64,000 bases of DNA from Dirofilaria immitis (GCA_024305405.1 JAKNDB010000087.1:620001-684000); one strand, 5' to 3'; positions 1 to 15,300 are shown, counted from the first letter of the stretch. Notes: generated by a model not told the origin, from the sequence alone. Made by a program: numbers and translations.

Positions 1-291
1 ATGGAGCTGTAAAAAGTCAACAAAAATGTAAGTTATACGAGAAAGAAAAAAGTACTCAGCAGATTTTCGGTTGATTCCAGATATATTCTTAGATGAAACC
101 TATGTCTCAATCATCACGAATCAATAGCTGAGCATGCAAATAATATAAACTTCGTGGTAATATGTAAAGAGATGTCTCAATAATTTCTAAAGACATCTCA
201 TTTCTGAAAAAAAAAACGATTGACAAATAAAGTGTTCTTTGTAATCTATAAAATTAATATCTCTCCCAAATTAAATTTAAACAACAACCTT

Positions 292-3200
292 GACAACCAT
301 TTGTTCATCTTATTTTGTTCTTTAAGATATCTGATATAAAATGGTGTAGCTTCACTGAGTAATGTTCCGATTCGTTCGAGAGATATAGAACATGTCCTCG
401 ATCGTGATGAATTTGACTTTGTGAGACATCCAAAATTGCTATTATTCGGTAAATCAACTGATAATCTAAATATATTTACAAAATGAGCTATCCATTGATT
501 TGATACTAATTTACCAAGCTTAATTTGAAAAAAGATAAGCATTGAAAGAACTATTTGGGAATGATTAATTTTATAAATTCAATTAATAGCAAGAAAATAA
601 TTATATTAACGAACGATGAAAGAATAATTATTAATATATCCTAAATTATATCACTGTATGCAAAGGTTAAACTTTCTGATTTTATAAAATTTAACTCTTC
701 TGATTGATAGAATATTAAAATAGTTAAAAGAAATCACTAAAATTTCTATCAATTATTTCTATTTAATTGATTCTTTAATTTCGTAAATATTATTTATCCA
801 TTTTTTTGATATGCATTGTGTAAAATATAAAAATTTTATTGGCGTGATCTAATTTAATTATAAATGCTAATATTGTAATATTTTGCATAAAAGTATAAAA
901 TGCTTACTGAAAAGTAGTCGGTACTGGGAATTCCATTCGATGATCATAATGTAACAGTGAATCATTGTTATGGGATAGTGACAAAGCTGAGGAATCGTGA
1001 TAATTCCGGTAATCATCTTTATCCATACTATAACCATGTTCTCGTTCATAAAGTAATTCCAGTAACGAGAGTGGCTCTGGTGACAGACTGTTACATGATG
1101 AACTTATTCCCCATTCGCCACCAAAAACGATAAAAAAAACTTGATTGATTTATTTATATTTATTATAAAAATATTTCATTTTATTCTTTTTAATTCATAA
1201 TTTTCGTTCGAATTTATTGCAATATGAAAGTACGTCTAATTATTTACACTTTTATATTATATTAATTTAGGTAAGATTTAAACTATTTTCGACATATATA
1301 TAAACTTAGCGTTTATTACGAGGTGTTTCAAAGTGCGATTTTTGGTTCATCAATAATTGCTCCCATAATTTATATGCACTTATCCAATTTCAACATTCCA
1401 AGTTCTGCTTACTATTATAATACCAATGACACAAAAAAGAATTAAATATTGAAATGAACGAAATCATAAATCAATTAATTATATCGTAAATATCATACAA
1501 CAATGTCACGATATTGTGTGTATCATTAATTTTTCATTGAGGGAAAAAAGAAAAGAATGTCAAATTCCTATTACATAATTACTTCTTTGAAGATTCCGTC
1601 TTAAAAAGATGTGAGGGAAAAATATTAATACTAATACTACACTACTACATCCTTTGTATAATTCTTTATTACAATTAAGTTGATAATAACAAAACTTACA
1701 ACTAAGAGGAGGTGATACACTCCCTCGTAAACTATTATTATCATCCAAATGAAGGAAAAAATTTTCCGGTAATGTTATTACTGAAAAATTATTTATTTTT
1801 CATATGCATATCAAAAAAGTATAAGCTTCATTTGCAAAATATCATTACTAATTCCTGTATAAATTTCCAAAATAAAACTTATAAAAAAATCCTTTAAATC
1901 CGAAAAAGTTCCAAATCTATTCAACAGCTCTACAAAATTCTGGCGAAAAAAAATATCCTGTACAATCACATTAAATATGACCACTGAGTTAATCATAATT
2001 GTTTACAGAACTAACCGTAATATATTGTTTTTCGTCAGTTAAAATAAACTTCACGTTCTCAATTCTGAATAAACAAAGTAATGAATAAAAATTTAAAAGT
2101 TCACCAACCTTTCATCATTTTAACCACTGCTTTGCCATCAATATCAAATAATGCATTTTGTGACCATGCAAAAGCAATATCATAAAAATCATACAATGTA
2201 CATTCATAAAGAATTTCCCATGGGCGTCCTCGTCGATGAGCGACTTTATTGCACAAACTACCAACCTAATGTATTATATAAAAAGGAGAAATATGATAAT
2301 TCAAATTACTGAAATTGATGTTTAATAAAATAAATATTACAAAAATCCATTCTTATTTCTCTCCATAATAGCACTATTTATAATCACAAAAATGTTTGTT
2401 CCTTTTCTTCTTTCATCTTCCTTTCTTTATTACTTTTTGTCATTTAATCAGTACTACTGTTTTAAACTTAATTCCATTTCCCAGTATTATTTTAACAATA
2501 TCTTATATGAAATAGAAAAATACGTTAAAAGATAAATTTACCAGAACTGGTGATAAACCGGAAGAAGCAGCATCAGTACTTGTATTCGGCTGCCCACGGG
2601 TAATATCTAATGAATCAACAAGATTAATACCATTCAATGTTTCATTATATTCACATTCGCCAATTTTATCCAAAAAAGCAATGAAATGAACACGCGGAAT
2701 AGAACCATGAATTGGTGATATAAATATATTCAATCCATAATATCGAGTTGTATCTAAACATGAAATTAAGATTTAAAAATTTTTAAGATAAAATTTTGGA
2801 ATTCCAAAACATTATTCATCATTTCGAGAAAATGTTTTTTCCAACTTTTACAAGATTTTTTTCAATGGAATGTCATTTTGGGATTTAACAAAAGTCGAAC
2901 TTATTTAAAAGTTTTAAAAACTGTAATATTAATTTTGAAGAATATTGCAATAGTACATCGCATTATTTCGTTTAAATTTGAAAATAAAAATGGACAAATC
3001 TTAGATCTCGCAATAATAAGCTTTTTCCACTGCAGTTGAAAAAAGTAGATATGCTTGAGGAAACAGGATTATTGTATGTCAAAACATGACATATATTCAA
3101 AAATCCAGTCAAGCAGAAGACATTTTCATGGTTAAGTTAATTAAAATCAGGAAAATATAATCCGTCGGAATGCATTCATTCATTAACCCAAAAACCTATA

Positions 3201-3546
3201 CAAAGTTAGTTAATTCTTGTTAATGATCTAGGTAATATATTAGCTCCATTTGCTAAACTTTCAAATTTATATTCGAAAAAAAATTTCTAGTTCGATTTTA
3301 TTTTTATTTTGAGCCCAATTTTCTTTTTAAATCGAGAACTTTTCCAAGAAAATCTTTTAATAGCTTCTATTTTATAAAAATTAAGAAGAAAATCTTTCCA
3401 AAATAGCTTACAGCATCTGGTTGGACAACAAATTCCATTTCCTCAGTGCGATAAATTGGTGTTGCAACAAATTCACCTGGAATGCATGGTTCACTGCTCG
3501 TTTTTCTTAGTGTATCCAAAATACCACCTAACTTTTCATAACTGAA
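292..3546 (-). CDS. 3' part of an unrecognised multi-exon gene
   Basis: Six stretches on the minus strand look like exons: about 3546-3412, 2748-2545, 2266-2110, 1780-1698, 1143-911 and 519-292. Each has a plausible acceptor and a GT donor. The phases join cleanly from the second through the fifth exon, which is the main support. Recognisable pieces include YEKLGGILDTLRK, IPRVHFIAFLDKIGECEY, HRRGRPWEILYECTLYDFYD and a Ser/His/Asp-rich disordered stretch near 1080-920. I do not recognise the family. The joins from first to second and from fifth to sixth exon do not agree in phase, so an exon may be missing or a homopolymer base wrong. The gene probably continues beyond the left edge and may have more 5' exons (see 4110-4195). 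Confidence 0.55.
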
Positions 3547-3570
3547 ATACTTGAATAAGTTAACTAAGTT

Positions 3571-3620
3571 CGGAATACAAAAATTTAATCCAAATCGGAA
3601 TACAAAAATTTAATCCAAAT
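3571..3620. repeat. 25-bp tandem duplication
   Basis: Two adjacent identical 25-bp units, each starting CGGAATACAAAAATTT, lie just upstream (in the minus sense) of a coding exon. This looks like a simple slippage duplication with no visible function. Confidence 0.85.
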
Positions 3621-4109
3621 ATAAAAAGGACACCGAAATGACTTGCTTATATCTAAAGACGAAACTTCATATGCAACTGAGAAAGTAATGAAACAAACTG
3701 GATAAAAAATCAAAAAGTGATCACAGCAGATATTCAAGCAAATAATTTGGGTAATATGTCATGTGGATAAATGAAAAAAGAGCATCAAGAATAAAAATTA
3801 AGTAATTATGTGAAAGAAAAATAAATAAATAAAATAAATCTCAAAAAAAAAATTCAAAAGATACTTAAGGAATAGAACAAACGAATACATAAATGAATGG
3901 CGAAAAATGTAAACATTCAAATAAATTAAATAAAATATAGAATTTAGCATGAAGCAAATGTTTATAGCTATCATTTTTACCTTACGGGGAAAACCTTATA
4001 AGATAATAAGAATTTACCTTGTTTTATTCCTTGAAAAGCAAGAAAAAGAGGGAATTTTCCGACATAAAAGTATCGAATTATGTGAAAGATTCCAGATGAA
4101 ATATTCGGA

Positions 4110-4195
4110 TAATACTGAGATAAGCCGCTGACGTCGTGCAAATTGCACCGCAGATAACATAAGCGACCATAAGAAAAATATCATCAGTATCCTAA
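4110..4195 (-). other. Possible exon encoding a membrane segment
   Basis: On the minus strand, a stretch just after a TTTTTAG acceptor reads DTDDIFLMVAYVICGA and continues as a hydrophobic run of about 22 residues, consistent with a transmembrane helix. Base composition is richer in GC than its surroundings. A weak GT follows near 4115. It may be an upstream exon of the gene at 292-3546, but the phase to the next exon (3546) does not fit as read. The family is unknown, and it could be a chance ORF. Confidence 0.35.
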
Positions 4196-6403
4196 AAACA
4201 ATATCCTTATCTTCGAAACAATAGTTCTATATTATGTAAAGATTGTAAGTACTCCTGCTCTACTAAAAAAAAGAGTAATTTTATCATATTATAAAGACTG
4301 TATTTCCAAAAAAATCTTTCATGATATTCCAAGGAAAGCATTTTTAAATTTTATAAATAAATCATACAGGTCAAAATCTAGCATGTCCTTATTATTTGTT
4401 AGTAATTTATCTTCCTATATTCATTCATATATTTGAAAAAGTTATGTACTTCACATATCAAAAGAATATACTCATAGCAAATAGTGCTATGCAAAAAGCA
4501 TGTCACAAATTAAAATTCTACAAAAAAAAAAAAAAAAACAACGATCCACATAAGACGCATTAAATAAATAAAAAACATCGCAAGTATTTTATGAGACGAC
4601 TAATACTGAAAATTGAAAATTTTGGTTGAATTTTTGAAAAATGTTTAAAAATCCCTATAATTTTCATATATCTCGGATATCTCGTTATCGTTGAAGTTAT
4701 GATCATATCATTAATTTCAACTAAAAATAAAAAGTTCTTATTTACTTAAATGGAATATGGAATGTATGTTATAACAAGTCTTGTAAAACTGAACTCCATA
4801 AGTGTCACATTATAATATGCTAATGATGATCGTCAACTAATAGTTGGAACAGCAAAAAGATCATGAAAATCTTCTCCTAAGACCTACGACGTAATGACAT
4901 GTAATACATCATTATATGTCATAATTGAGATATGAGTCAAACTAAATGTTTGAAAAATAAGAACTCGATAACTTCATATTAATAAGTTTGTTTCTTATAT
5001 GCATATCTATCATATTACCCAACAACTATTTAAATATTTCAAACAATTAGGATAGGAAACACAAGTAGAGATTAGAAACATAAATAAAATATTATTTCAC
5101 TTCTATTGAATTTCATTTTAAATACTGGTATTTAAAATGAATAAACAATGGGAAAAAAATATTCCGTCATTTTTATGTAAAATAATAATTTCGCAAATTT
5201 ATTTATTTAGTCTGAGATAACTGATCCATTTATTTAATCTAAATTATTTCTCACTATAATTATTGTTAATTTCTATTGTGTGGAACATTAAACGATAAAC
5301 AAAATGAATTCTAAGCAGTTCGCGTGAAAATATTTTTTTGAAATTTAGTAACTTATTATTAATCATTTCCTCATATAATTACTTGACATTTTAAATTTAA
5401 ATGTTGAATTACCATTTTAACAAAACAATCTGATCAATTCAATTGCTCGGTTATTCACACACTAATTTAACACAAGTGAATGAATCAGTGATTAATATAC
5501 TAATCAACTAAATGAATTAATTAATCAATCCTTACTTCTTTGCATAATTTCACTTTAACAAGGATAGACGACTGCTATAATCACTATTGATCATTGCTTG
5601 CGATTTAAATCATCAAAACATCACATCTGAAATGGATATAAACTCTTGGAAAGAAAGATTACTTTCTTAATAACTTGGAAAATTAAAATGAACAAAATTG
5701 TAACGAAGAAAATTGTCTTTTATTATACTCGCTTTTACTTCTTTTTTGATTATGATCGAAAAGCTTGCGAGTAAAATATATCAGTGAAAGCCGAGAGTAT
5801 TAATTTATATAAGTATATCAATTAAATCGGAGATGTTAATTAATTGAAGGGTTTTAATCAATGCATGAGGGATGTCAAAGGAACAAAAGGGTTTAAGCGA
5901 TAAATTTTGATCCAAGCGGTCAGTGTATCAGTTTAATCGCTTCGATAAGGAATGACAGCTAGCTTCACCACCGTTCATTAGCATCAGTCAGCCTTATCAT
6001 CGATAGCCAGTATCAGGGTTGAATCGAGCGCATTCAACAATCCAATAGCATAAGCGATAATTCAATAATTCAAGGGAGTAATGATCAAGCGTGAGTAGCA
6101 ATAAAGTTGAACAGTGACAGCAAACATTTACGACGCCCCATTAACAACATTTAAACGACTGTTGGTATCCTTTGTTCTTTTATGGTGCATTACTCATTTC
6201 ATTTAATCAATTTATATCATTGTTTTATTCCTCTGTTTAATTTATATTGTTGTTTAACTCATGGTGCTATTTTTATGCATAATCTTGTCATACACACCAT
6301 TACGTAAGCGCAACATTGTGTCATAAATATTTTATAAACTCAATAAAGCCTATTTATTGATGCCCTAGCCGATTCATAATAGCAAAAACAATCAATCTCA
6401 TAT

Positions 6404-6424
6404 CAACAACAACAACAACAACAA
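6404..6424. repeat. CAA microsatellite
   Basis: About seven consecutive CAA units. There is no reading frame around it, so it is not a polyglutamine tract. Confidence 0.9.
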
Positions 6425-8303
6425 GTAAGAAGAGAATCCTTTCTTTTAATTGTGAAAAGAACAAAGAAGAAAATAAAATATTAATGAAGAAAATAAATTT
6501 TCTTTTTTCCAATCAAATAAGAATTTAGTAATTCGATTTTAGCTTAAAGATATTATTTTAAACTCATGATATAAGTGAGTATTTTTTTTCCGAAGAATTT
6601 CATTAATATTTAGAACAAAAATAATGATTATAGGGAAAACTAACATTATGCTGTCATTTTGGAGATTTTCTTTCATCCCTAATTTCATGTAATTTTAAAG
6701 TAAAAAATTTTGAAATAATCAAACGATAAAGATATGCAATTTTCAAATTGTATAGGTATACAGAAATTACAGCCATTAAGGTAAGTCAATAATAACAAGC
6801 ACGACATTCATTACTCGTAATTTTAATATTCGTCGTTTCGCAATTTTTATGAAAGGTTTAAAGTTAGGCGACAAAACTGTGTTACACGAAATCAATATCG
6901 GTTGGAATTTTATCAAACTAATTTCTATGACATAATTTTCGACAATTTCCAATCAACTTCGCACAGTGAAATACAAAAGATATTATCCATGAATTTTATG
7001 GTTGAAAGAAAATTTGAAGAAACGAACGAATCGAATTCTAACAAGGAATTTGAAAATAAAAATCTAATTTATCCTACTACAACTTAACAATAGAAAGCAT
7101 TAAAAAGTGTTTATTTTTCAGAAAAACTGAGTTCAATTTATTAAAGAAATTTCGTTATAGGACAAAGTAAAGAAAAATTCAAATGCTCAGAATTCAATAA
7201 TCATGGGATGCTGAAAATTTTAACAAAGTTAAAGGAAACATCTTCAATGATGCTCTAAATTCCATGCAGCAACAATCCCATTTTGCAATTTAATCATACA
7301 TTTGGGAAAGAAAAATCCGTTTTCACTGAATAAATTAATATCGAAAGAAATAAATTCACATGAGACAGTACATGACTAGTTTCAAATGTCAATTTAATTG
7401 CATATATCCACTGGACTTAATTTCAAAAATGAAAGAAAGTTTCGAAAATGGCTGTAACATTTAAAGCTTGGGAAGCACAATGAAAAGTGAAATTAAGCAT
7501 TCTCTAAAGGCATCTAGTCTTTTTCAGGCCTTACACAAAGAGAAGCAGCAGAAGAGAGAAGGAAAGAAAAAGTAGGACTTTAAATTATGATCAATATTTC
7601 ATTTTCTTTTTTTCGACCAAAGTAATGGAGCGTTCCATAATCGTTAAATGAAATAAAAAGAGAATTTGAAAAAAATAAAACAAACAAAGAAATTTCAAGT
7701 AAATTTTGATGACTCCTCAAATTTTAAATAAAATTATTTATAAAATCAAGGAATCAAAAGAAAGAATAAATCAACGAACTTCGATTTAAATGTAAAATCA
7801 TTCAAGCAATTTGAATAAATTTTTTTGACAAAATTGAAATATCCACAAATTTTATAATCATGAAATTTTAAGTAAAAAAGTTTCCACGAATAATTTCAAA
7901 CAAAATTGAGTGAAATCACACCACTAAATTTAATTTGATTTCCATGAAAACTAAGTTGCTAATTTTCGAAAGGAGTTTGAAAAATCGCCAACCGAACTAT
8001 GTTATTTTTAAATTAAATATTTTGAAACTGAAGCAAATAACAAAAAGTGACAATACAAACATTGTTTGATAAATCCGAAAATCTTTTTCATAGCTGAAAT
8101 GAAATTCTTTCAAAAACATGAATTTTTCTTCCTTGTAAAAACAATTTTTTTTCTTTAACTCCCTTCTACAGCAACAATAAAATAATCACTTTTTTGATAT
8201 TCTTTTACATTTTCTCTTCTTCACTTTCAATCTAACACCGGCTAAATCGATATATCGCCCTAAACTTTACTAGTTTTGAAATAGATTAAACACTTTCTTT
8301 TTC

Positions 8304-8507
8304 ATCTTATCAGATATCTTTTGCCACATTAAATGTAAATAATGTATCGTAAATGTTTAAAGGCATGATCGGTGATATAATAGAAAGAGACATGCATTAG
8401 AAATAAAAATAAAAATCACTTCACATATTATAAATTGATAATCAAATGATATATAACGCATTAATACATTACTTATGTTTAATGTGGCAAAAGATATCCG
8501 ATAAGAT
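8304..8507. mobile_element. Foldback MITE-like element
   Basis: A 30-base arm at 8304-8333 and its reverse complement at 8478-8507 differ at one position and enclose about 144 bases of AT-rich, non-coding sequence. The arms contain AGATATCTTTTGCCACATTAAA-like sequence (first 20 bases shown by position 8312-8331). A short direct repeat, GATATATAACGCAT, occurs inside and again just outside the right arm. The size, perfect foldback potential and lack of coding fit a non-autonomous DNA element (MITE). Its superfamily cannot be assigned because target-site duplications are not clear. Confidence 0.6.
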
Positions 8508-9376
8508 ATATAACGCATCAATCTGAATAATGCTCTTACGGCGTACTTATAACAGAAATGTCATGATAAAAAGGATATTAAAAATTATTAAAATATATTC
8601 GTGGAAGTATGACGATATATCATTATTTCCGGAAAAAGGAAAGCTAAAGAGTCAAAATTCCAAAAATCTATATCGGAACTACAAATTCAATCTTCTCATC
8701 TTTGTTCATACTAACTGATTACATTTGGAAGTACTACTGATAAAATCCTTTCTCGATTTCGGAAAATAGTTAGCAACCCATTGATGATCAATACATTTTA
8801 TTCAAATATTTCCACTACATAATATTATGTTCTCTAAATTATTTATATTTTTATTCCTATTTTTCCTGACAGATTATGAAAAAATCTTTTCCTTATATTT
8901 TTCTTTTGCTGATTATAAAATTATTACAGCAAACGAAAACATGCGCAAACAATAGGCGCAAAAGCCAATTAGACCATACTTTTCTAGCGAGAAATCCATG
9001 TTTACTGGTTTATGAAACCGCTGATAATCTTTCGATGATACTGACAAAATTTATTTTACTGAATAGAATATTTTGATAACAACAAAGAAAGCAAAATAAT
9101 AACAAGGAGAAATAAATCCGTGAAAAAACTGTAATTAATGAAGAACTATTGACTTTCTTAAAACAATGATTAATCAATTCCTCTCTTTTTCTATTTCAAA
9201 TTTAACGTTATTCATAACTAACGGCACAGGGAGAAGAAACTATGTAATTTCTCAATATTATTTCAGCTTCCATACAAATTCTGCAGAACTCGATATGTAT
9301 GATGAGGACAAAAATATGAGAAGTATGCGACTGTTTCGTCAGATAATAATACCGTATTTTTAAGTAAAAACTTTCG

Positions 9377-12300
9377 TCAGTGTCTTTCTTGATTTATTTT
9401 TCGTCTTTTTCCTAATTCTGAAACATCGGCAAACAGTTTTATTTCCGACTGTTCTTCTACTTCTTTTGAAAAAGTCTCAGAGCCGCCAGATTGAAACCAC
9501 AGATATCCTGCAAATCGGTGACTTAGCTCTATTAGCTAACAAACAGTAATGAATAGACAAATCACGATATTTCGATATGTCACTATGAGAAAACCGTATG
9601 TCATCATTTTCTAAAGATAACAAAGAATATATTCATCTCAGCACATGCATTTAAAAATAACATTTATATCAGAATATGCCGTTAAAAATCATCAAAAAGT
9701 GAACAGTAGATTAATTAACCTGTAAATCACTCAATCCTTGCGGAATCTTCCGACATAAATCATCAAACAGCGCTATCAAGTCAGTCTGTGTAATGAGATG
9801 ATTGTGATGAATTCTGTAAAATAAAAACAAGGCAAACTTAGAAGTAAATAAAAATGCGTAAACATTTTAAGAAATTATAATTTATAATTTGGTTGAAACA
9901 TTTATATCCAAGGATCATAGGAATTTAGAAATTGAAGAACTTTTATAACAGATTAATATGAAATGAGCCCACTGTTTTTTTTCAACGTATATTGAAAAAA
10001 ATTAGGAAAAATTTTTAATATAACTTAGGCTAAAATACGATGTAAAAATATCTCGTTCAGGATAACAAGCATGATGTGAGCAACCTTCTTGCAGTGAAAG
10101 ATAGATATACAGGGGTAATCAAAGGATTTTAATAATACATCTTTCCAAATTTTTATTTGAGAGATTTAGAGAAGAGTTTTTGTTGATTAAATTTAATATA
10201 GCTGAGCGAAAATAAGTTATGAAGCATGACAGTAATGAATGAAAAAAAATTAATAAAAACAAATAAGCAGACAAATAGAACACTTACTTCACAAGAAAAA
10301 CTAAAACACGTGATGCCAATTCTGCTTTATAATGTTTTCCAATGCAAACACCCAATGCTTTGATAATATCCGGAACGAAACCAAATGGTATCATTAGTAA
10401 ACTTTTTTCCAAATGACTATAAACAAAAATGGAAAAATTCTCAACCGCTTCTCAACAGTATAAAAATCAAAAATTAAAATAAAATTAAATCAACCTGGAT
10501 GGCACTCGTTGAATCACATCAAGTATAAAATGATCAAGCGATGCGCTTTGAAAGTGCAGCAATAAAGGGTGCTTTCATGCTGCAAAAATAATACAGCAGT
10601 AAAAAATAAATTTATTTTTCCAAGCATATTTTAAGTACAACTGAAATTAAGATATAAAATGTTAATAAAAAATTTACCTTCGGGTCATCCAACAGAGCTA
10701 TCCTTTCATTTCGCATAATTTCTAACGCTTCAATAATATCTTCAGTCTAAAATTATTCAGTTTCAAAAGTCATGCTAATCAGAAGATAAAATATTCTTTT
10801 CTTTCTTTAAAAATTAAAAAGTGAGGATTTGTTCATATGCAAATCAACATAAAAAAATTTCATCACAATAAAAAAGCTAGTGATTAAATTTCGTACCAAA
10901 GAGTAAATTCACGAAAATCTTATGCACACCATGAATAGAATTTTATATATTCGGTTATGACTAAATGATTAATGCAAACAATATCCAACCAATGAGTTAC
11001 TTTGGTGAAAAGAGTTAAAGACTCCACCTTTTTACATTTTTAAACCCACTTAATATTAGTATGCCTTAAATTGTATTCGAATCCAAAATATAAAAATAGC
11101 AAAACAAGAATATATAACAAGGAAAGAAATTAACCGATTTAATGCTTGAAATACTTTTCTGAACTGCTATTTCGGCTTCGTTAATTTTTCTTCTCCAGGT
11201 ACAACATCATTTAATTGGATAAGACGCTTTTCATATTCCTTTTCTCGTTCCATTGCTTCCTCTTCTTGCAGAACAATGATTTCTTCCGTCAGATCCCATA
11301 ACCGGATTGATTTATCATGCGAAGCGGAAATCTGTGATAAATACTTTAGCATTAAAATTTAAGTTCCAAAGCATTAATATCTTGGAAACAATATTGTTAA
11401 AAACTCTGTGGATTTTCGTGTTGAATTTAAGAACTTACGAGACATTTTCCATTACTTGTTTGTGCAATAGCTCGAATTTCAGCCGAATGTAGATTTAAAA
11501 CCTGAATCCGTTCAAACTTTACTGCATCCCATTGTTTAATTAAACCATCCTTACCGGCAGACCATAACAAATGCTCTTCTGGTGAAAATAAAACGCATGT
11601 TACACTGAAAATATCCAAAACAATCACTAATTAAACAAGTCTAAACATTGTATGTCCAAAATCTGAACAAATATGTCCAACTAATAATGACTTAAACCCA
11701 AGCTAAGACATTAGCAGCATATATTTAACAACATCATAAACTTTAGAAATAACTAAATGAGTTCTATTTTTAAATTTCAGATAAAAGAAAATGGCAAGAC
11801 AAATTTACATGTCATCGTGTGCATGAAAAGATTTGTGACAATCTCCAAAGTCTAATCCCCATATCTTGACGCTTTTATCGGCTGAACCAGTGGCAATTAA
11901 ATTATTATTCTAAAAGAACAAATCTAAAGGTGACAGATTTCTAATAAGCCTTCTAATTTTGAGATAATTTCTGCATTTGCAAAGTAATCACAAGTTTAAA
12001 GTAGCCGGGATCTAAAATAAATGTTTAAGTATAGAATAAGAAAAGAACAATAGAACTACAGTTATGATTTTATTTTTCGACAGCACAGTTTAGACCATAT
12101 AGAATTTCAAGTCATAAGTCGATCCCAATTTTAATGGAAAAACATACATGTGAAATGTGAATAGCTGTAACAGGGAGTGAATGTCCATAAAGTGAAATGA
12201 AAAATTTAAGCGTATCCACGAAATACACGCAAGCCGTATTATCAAGAAGTCCTACGCTAAGAAAACGTGAATCGTTACTAGTAGCAACGCATAACGCTTC

Positions 12301-15300
12301 ATCTGGCACTTTCAATATCCGGCAAGGCTTCAATGATAGACGCTTTCTGAAGATTGCAATACAAATTTCAATAACATCTCTTTAAAATTGATAGGAAAAC
12401 TAGAAATCTTTTATAAATCACAATCTCAAGATTCATTTCTAAGTCTTTTACATTTTCCGACAAAATATGACATATAATAACATTAAAAGACAGCGATACC
12501 TCATCCCTTCATTCACTAATTCATAATTCCAATACCGAACTGTTTTGTCATTACCGCAAGAGACGAAACCTCTCTAAAATTAAAAAAATTCAGAACCATA
12601 TAATAATCTCTGGAATAATTTTATCTTCTAAACTTACACTTAAGTAAGATTTATAACTTCGAGATTTCAAATTATCAGTCAAACTCTTGTACCTTATCAG
12701 GTGTTGGAATAAGCTGCCAAATAACCCCATCGTGAGCTTTCTTAACCATTTCAAGCATTTCATTTGTTGCCAATTCAAACAGGAATATATTGCCATCCTA
12801 AAATTATTTAACCAACGAGATAATTAGAGTTTAAATATCGGCATAATTTCAAATCAAGATTTTGAGTAGCAAGTTCAGTTACTTTAGTCGAACATGAATT
12901 AACTTGCTTTTGTCGCTAAAATAACATGTTTATCGCCTGTTACAAATAGTGACGCAGTGATATCTGTCATCTGTTCATCTTCTAAAATATGCGAAATCTG
13001 CAAATAAACAACATTTAGCTTCGTTAAATTTATACATTATTTCGAAAACTATAAAGTTCAAATTGTTGAAAATACTTCCACCCGGTATAAGATTTCGAAA
13101 ATTAAAAATAAAATCTTTCACCTTAAGACTATGCAAATTCCATATGATAGCCGATTCTGCGCTTCCCGACACAAAGCCGAATCCATTTTCTGCAACTGCA
13201 AGACATCGAACATCCGTGCGATGACCTAACTAGAATATAAAAAATAATTATCGCCGATATTGAAAAAAAAACTAAAATTCGAAAAATTTTGAATACAAAA
13301 TTACAATTTGCTAAAGTGATTAGAGATAATACTAACTCGATTCAAATCAGCTAAATCACCAAATTGCACTTCATTTGATTTGAAATTGACCAAGACCGAT
13401 TCAGATAGTACTGTGTTCGTTGCATAAAGCACATAAAACTGAATTGAAAGTAAATTAATCTGTTAATTTCATATAATACTTATCTTAGTATTGAATAAAA
13501 ATATAATATATTATACAATGAAGTTTAGGAAAAAAGAAAAGAAAAAAAAAGAATATGTGGGATAATTAAGACAATGTTTGGAATTTTCAGATAATCTATG
13601 TCGAGTCATAACAAATTGCCGATATCGGATTGAAAACCGGGAGAACTCTTATTAATTTCTGATATTTCGTTTCATTCACAACAAGTACACTGTTCGAAAT
13701 GATCCAGCAATAAGAATTTTTAACCAAAACTAGCATCAAATGGATGTGACTTCCAAATTTTATTTTTGAGAATTTATATAAATACTAAGGATTGTTTTAT
13801 GCGATTTAGATAGGTGGGCAATTTCCAGTGCCAAAAAGACAACAAACCTGATATTGGCGTATTTCATCTCCACATTCTTTTATACCTGAGCTAAAATCAA
13901 CCCATTTCACCTTCCCACTCGGTTTATATTCACCTATCCGTGAGATCAAAATTGTTACATCTTTTGCAATATCTGTTTCCGAAATGGCTTCCGCTTCACC
14001 ACTGCAACTGCTGTTCAGTAATCTGCTATCTTTTAATCCAAATTTCTTATCGATACTAATAAACGAATATGCAAAGAAAATTTTTTATTGAGCGGAAATA
14101 CCTCTCAGCTGATTTTTTCGGGCCTTTCGAAGTTTTTTCGTTAACCGTTTTTGCGATTCATCATCATCGTAGACCCGGAAGATATCAACACAGTGTAACG
14201 AACCCTGAACAATTCCTTACTATAATTTATTTCTTTTTTAAAGATGTTTAATATTTTTCAGAAATAAAAAAAGATTTAAATTTTCCAAAACGTAAATAAA
14301 AACTGGAAAAAGAAATAATGACTTCCATAAATAACTAAATTGTTTCTAGTAAAATGTAAATTATGAATAAATAACTTATACTTTATATTTTTCTATGTAC
14401 AGCCACTATAATCCCTTCCAAAACCAGTCCCGAACAAGCATGCCTTTCTCACCCATCTCTCTAGAGAATAAAAATCGATAAGCATAATCCCCATAGATAC
14501 ATTTTTCTTCATATGAAATCATTCTAACCCAATAAAAGATCACTATGACAAAATCCAATATTATTTCAGCAGAAAAAGTCAACTGCACAAACTTACCACG
14601 CATACAACAAGTTTCTCATCTCGGCTAACAGCGAGCTGAAGAGCACGTCCTTTAGAACGTCTCAAAATCTGCCCTTTTTCACACAACGCATAATGTTCTG
14701 AAGAAATGAGATCATTTGCAGCCGAAATAGAAATTTTGCATAAATTTGAAAGTTCTTAAAAATCAAGAAACCTGCTATCAAAATTTACCCATTTTAAACC
14801 TTTGAAACACTTACATTTCCTTGCGTATCCTCACTATATCCAACAGGATTTTCATCGACTTTTAATTTCTTTGTCGATTTATCCCCTTCATCATCCATTT
14901 CTTCTTTTGGGAACCAATGAAGTTTAAAAATTCGCAGCTCTAACTCTGCGGAGCCAACCAGTAGAAAACTATCGTCTTTAAGCAGTGAGAATGTGTAAAC
15001 CTTCAAGCACAAAAAAGAAAAATTAACAGAAATAATAGAAATTAAAGAAATTTATAAATTATCACTTTATCTAATCAGTCAATTATAGTTTTTCTAATTA
15101 GCTCATTTTTGGTTTGAAAATTAATAAATATTGTTCAGAAACAACAGCAGAGGAAAAATAAAATAATCAAAATGATGATAAAATTCTACAATTAAAAGTA
15201 GTACCTCAGAATGACAATCTGCTATAGTGAAGAAACAAGATTTCGAATCTAAGCTCCAGAACTTCACATGCGTATCTTTCGAGCTAAAAATAAAATGTTA

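Larger units (their letters stand above)
3547..9376. other. Long mostly non-coding interval
   Basis: Apart from the possible exon at 4110-4195, a short CAA microsatellite and a foldback element, I see no exon-like coding here. The ORFs of 60-66 codons near 3.9, 6.9, 8.5, 8.9 and 9.2 kb have no splice context or recognisable composition. A stretch of higher GC at about 5860-6160 may hold promoter or 5' sequence for the gene to its left, but no motif can be named. The wdr-3 gene ends (3' end) at the right side of this interval. Confidence 0.6.

Noticed and set aside
246..542. 98-codon ORF as a complete small gene
   Set aside because: Only its middle part looks coding; it has an acceptor and a donor and fits as an internal exon of the larger minus-strand gene.
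6902..9363. Several ORFs of 60-66 codons
   Set aside because: No splice sites, no recognisable motifs and composition like the non-coding surroundings.
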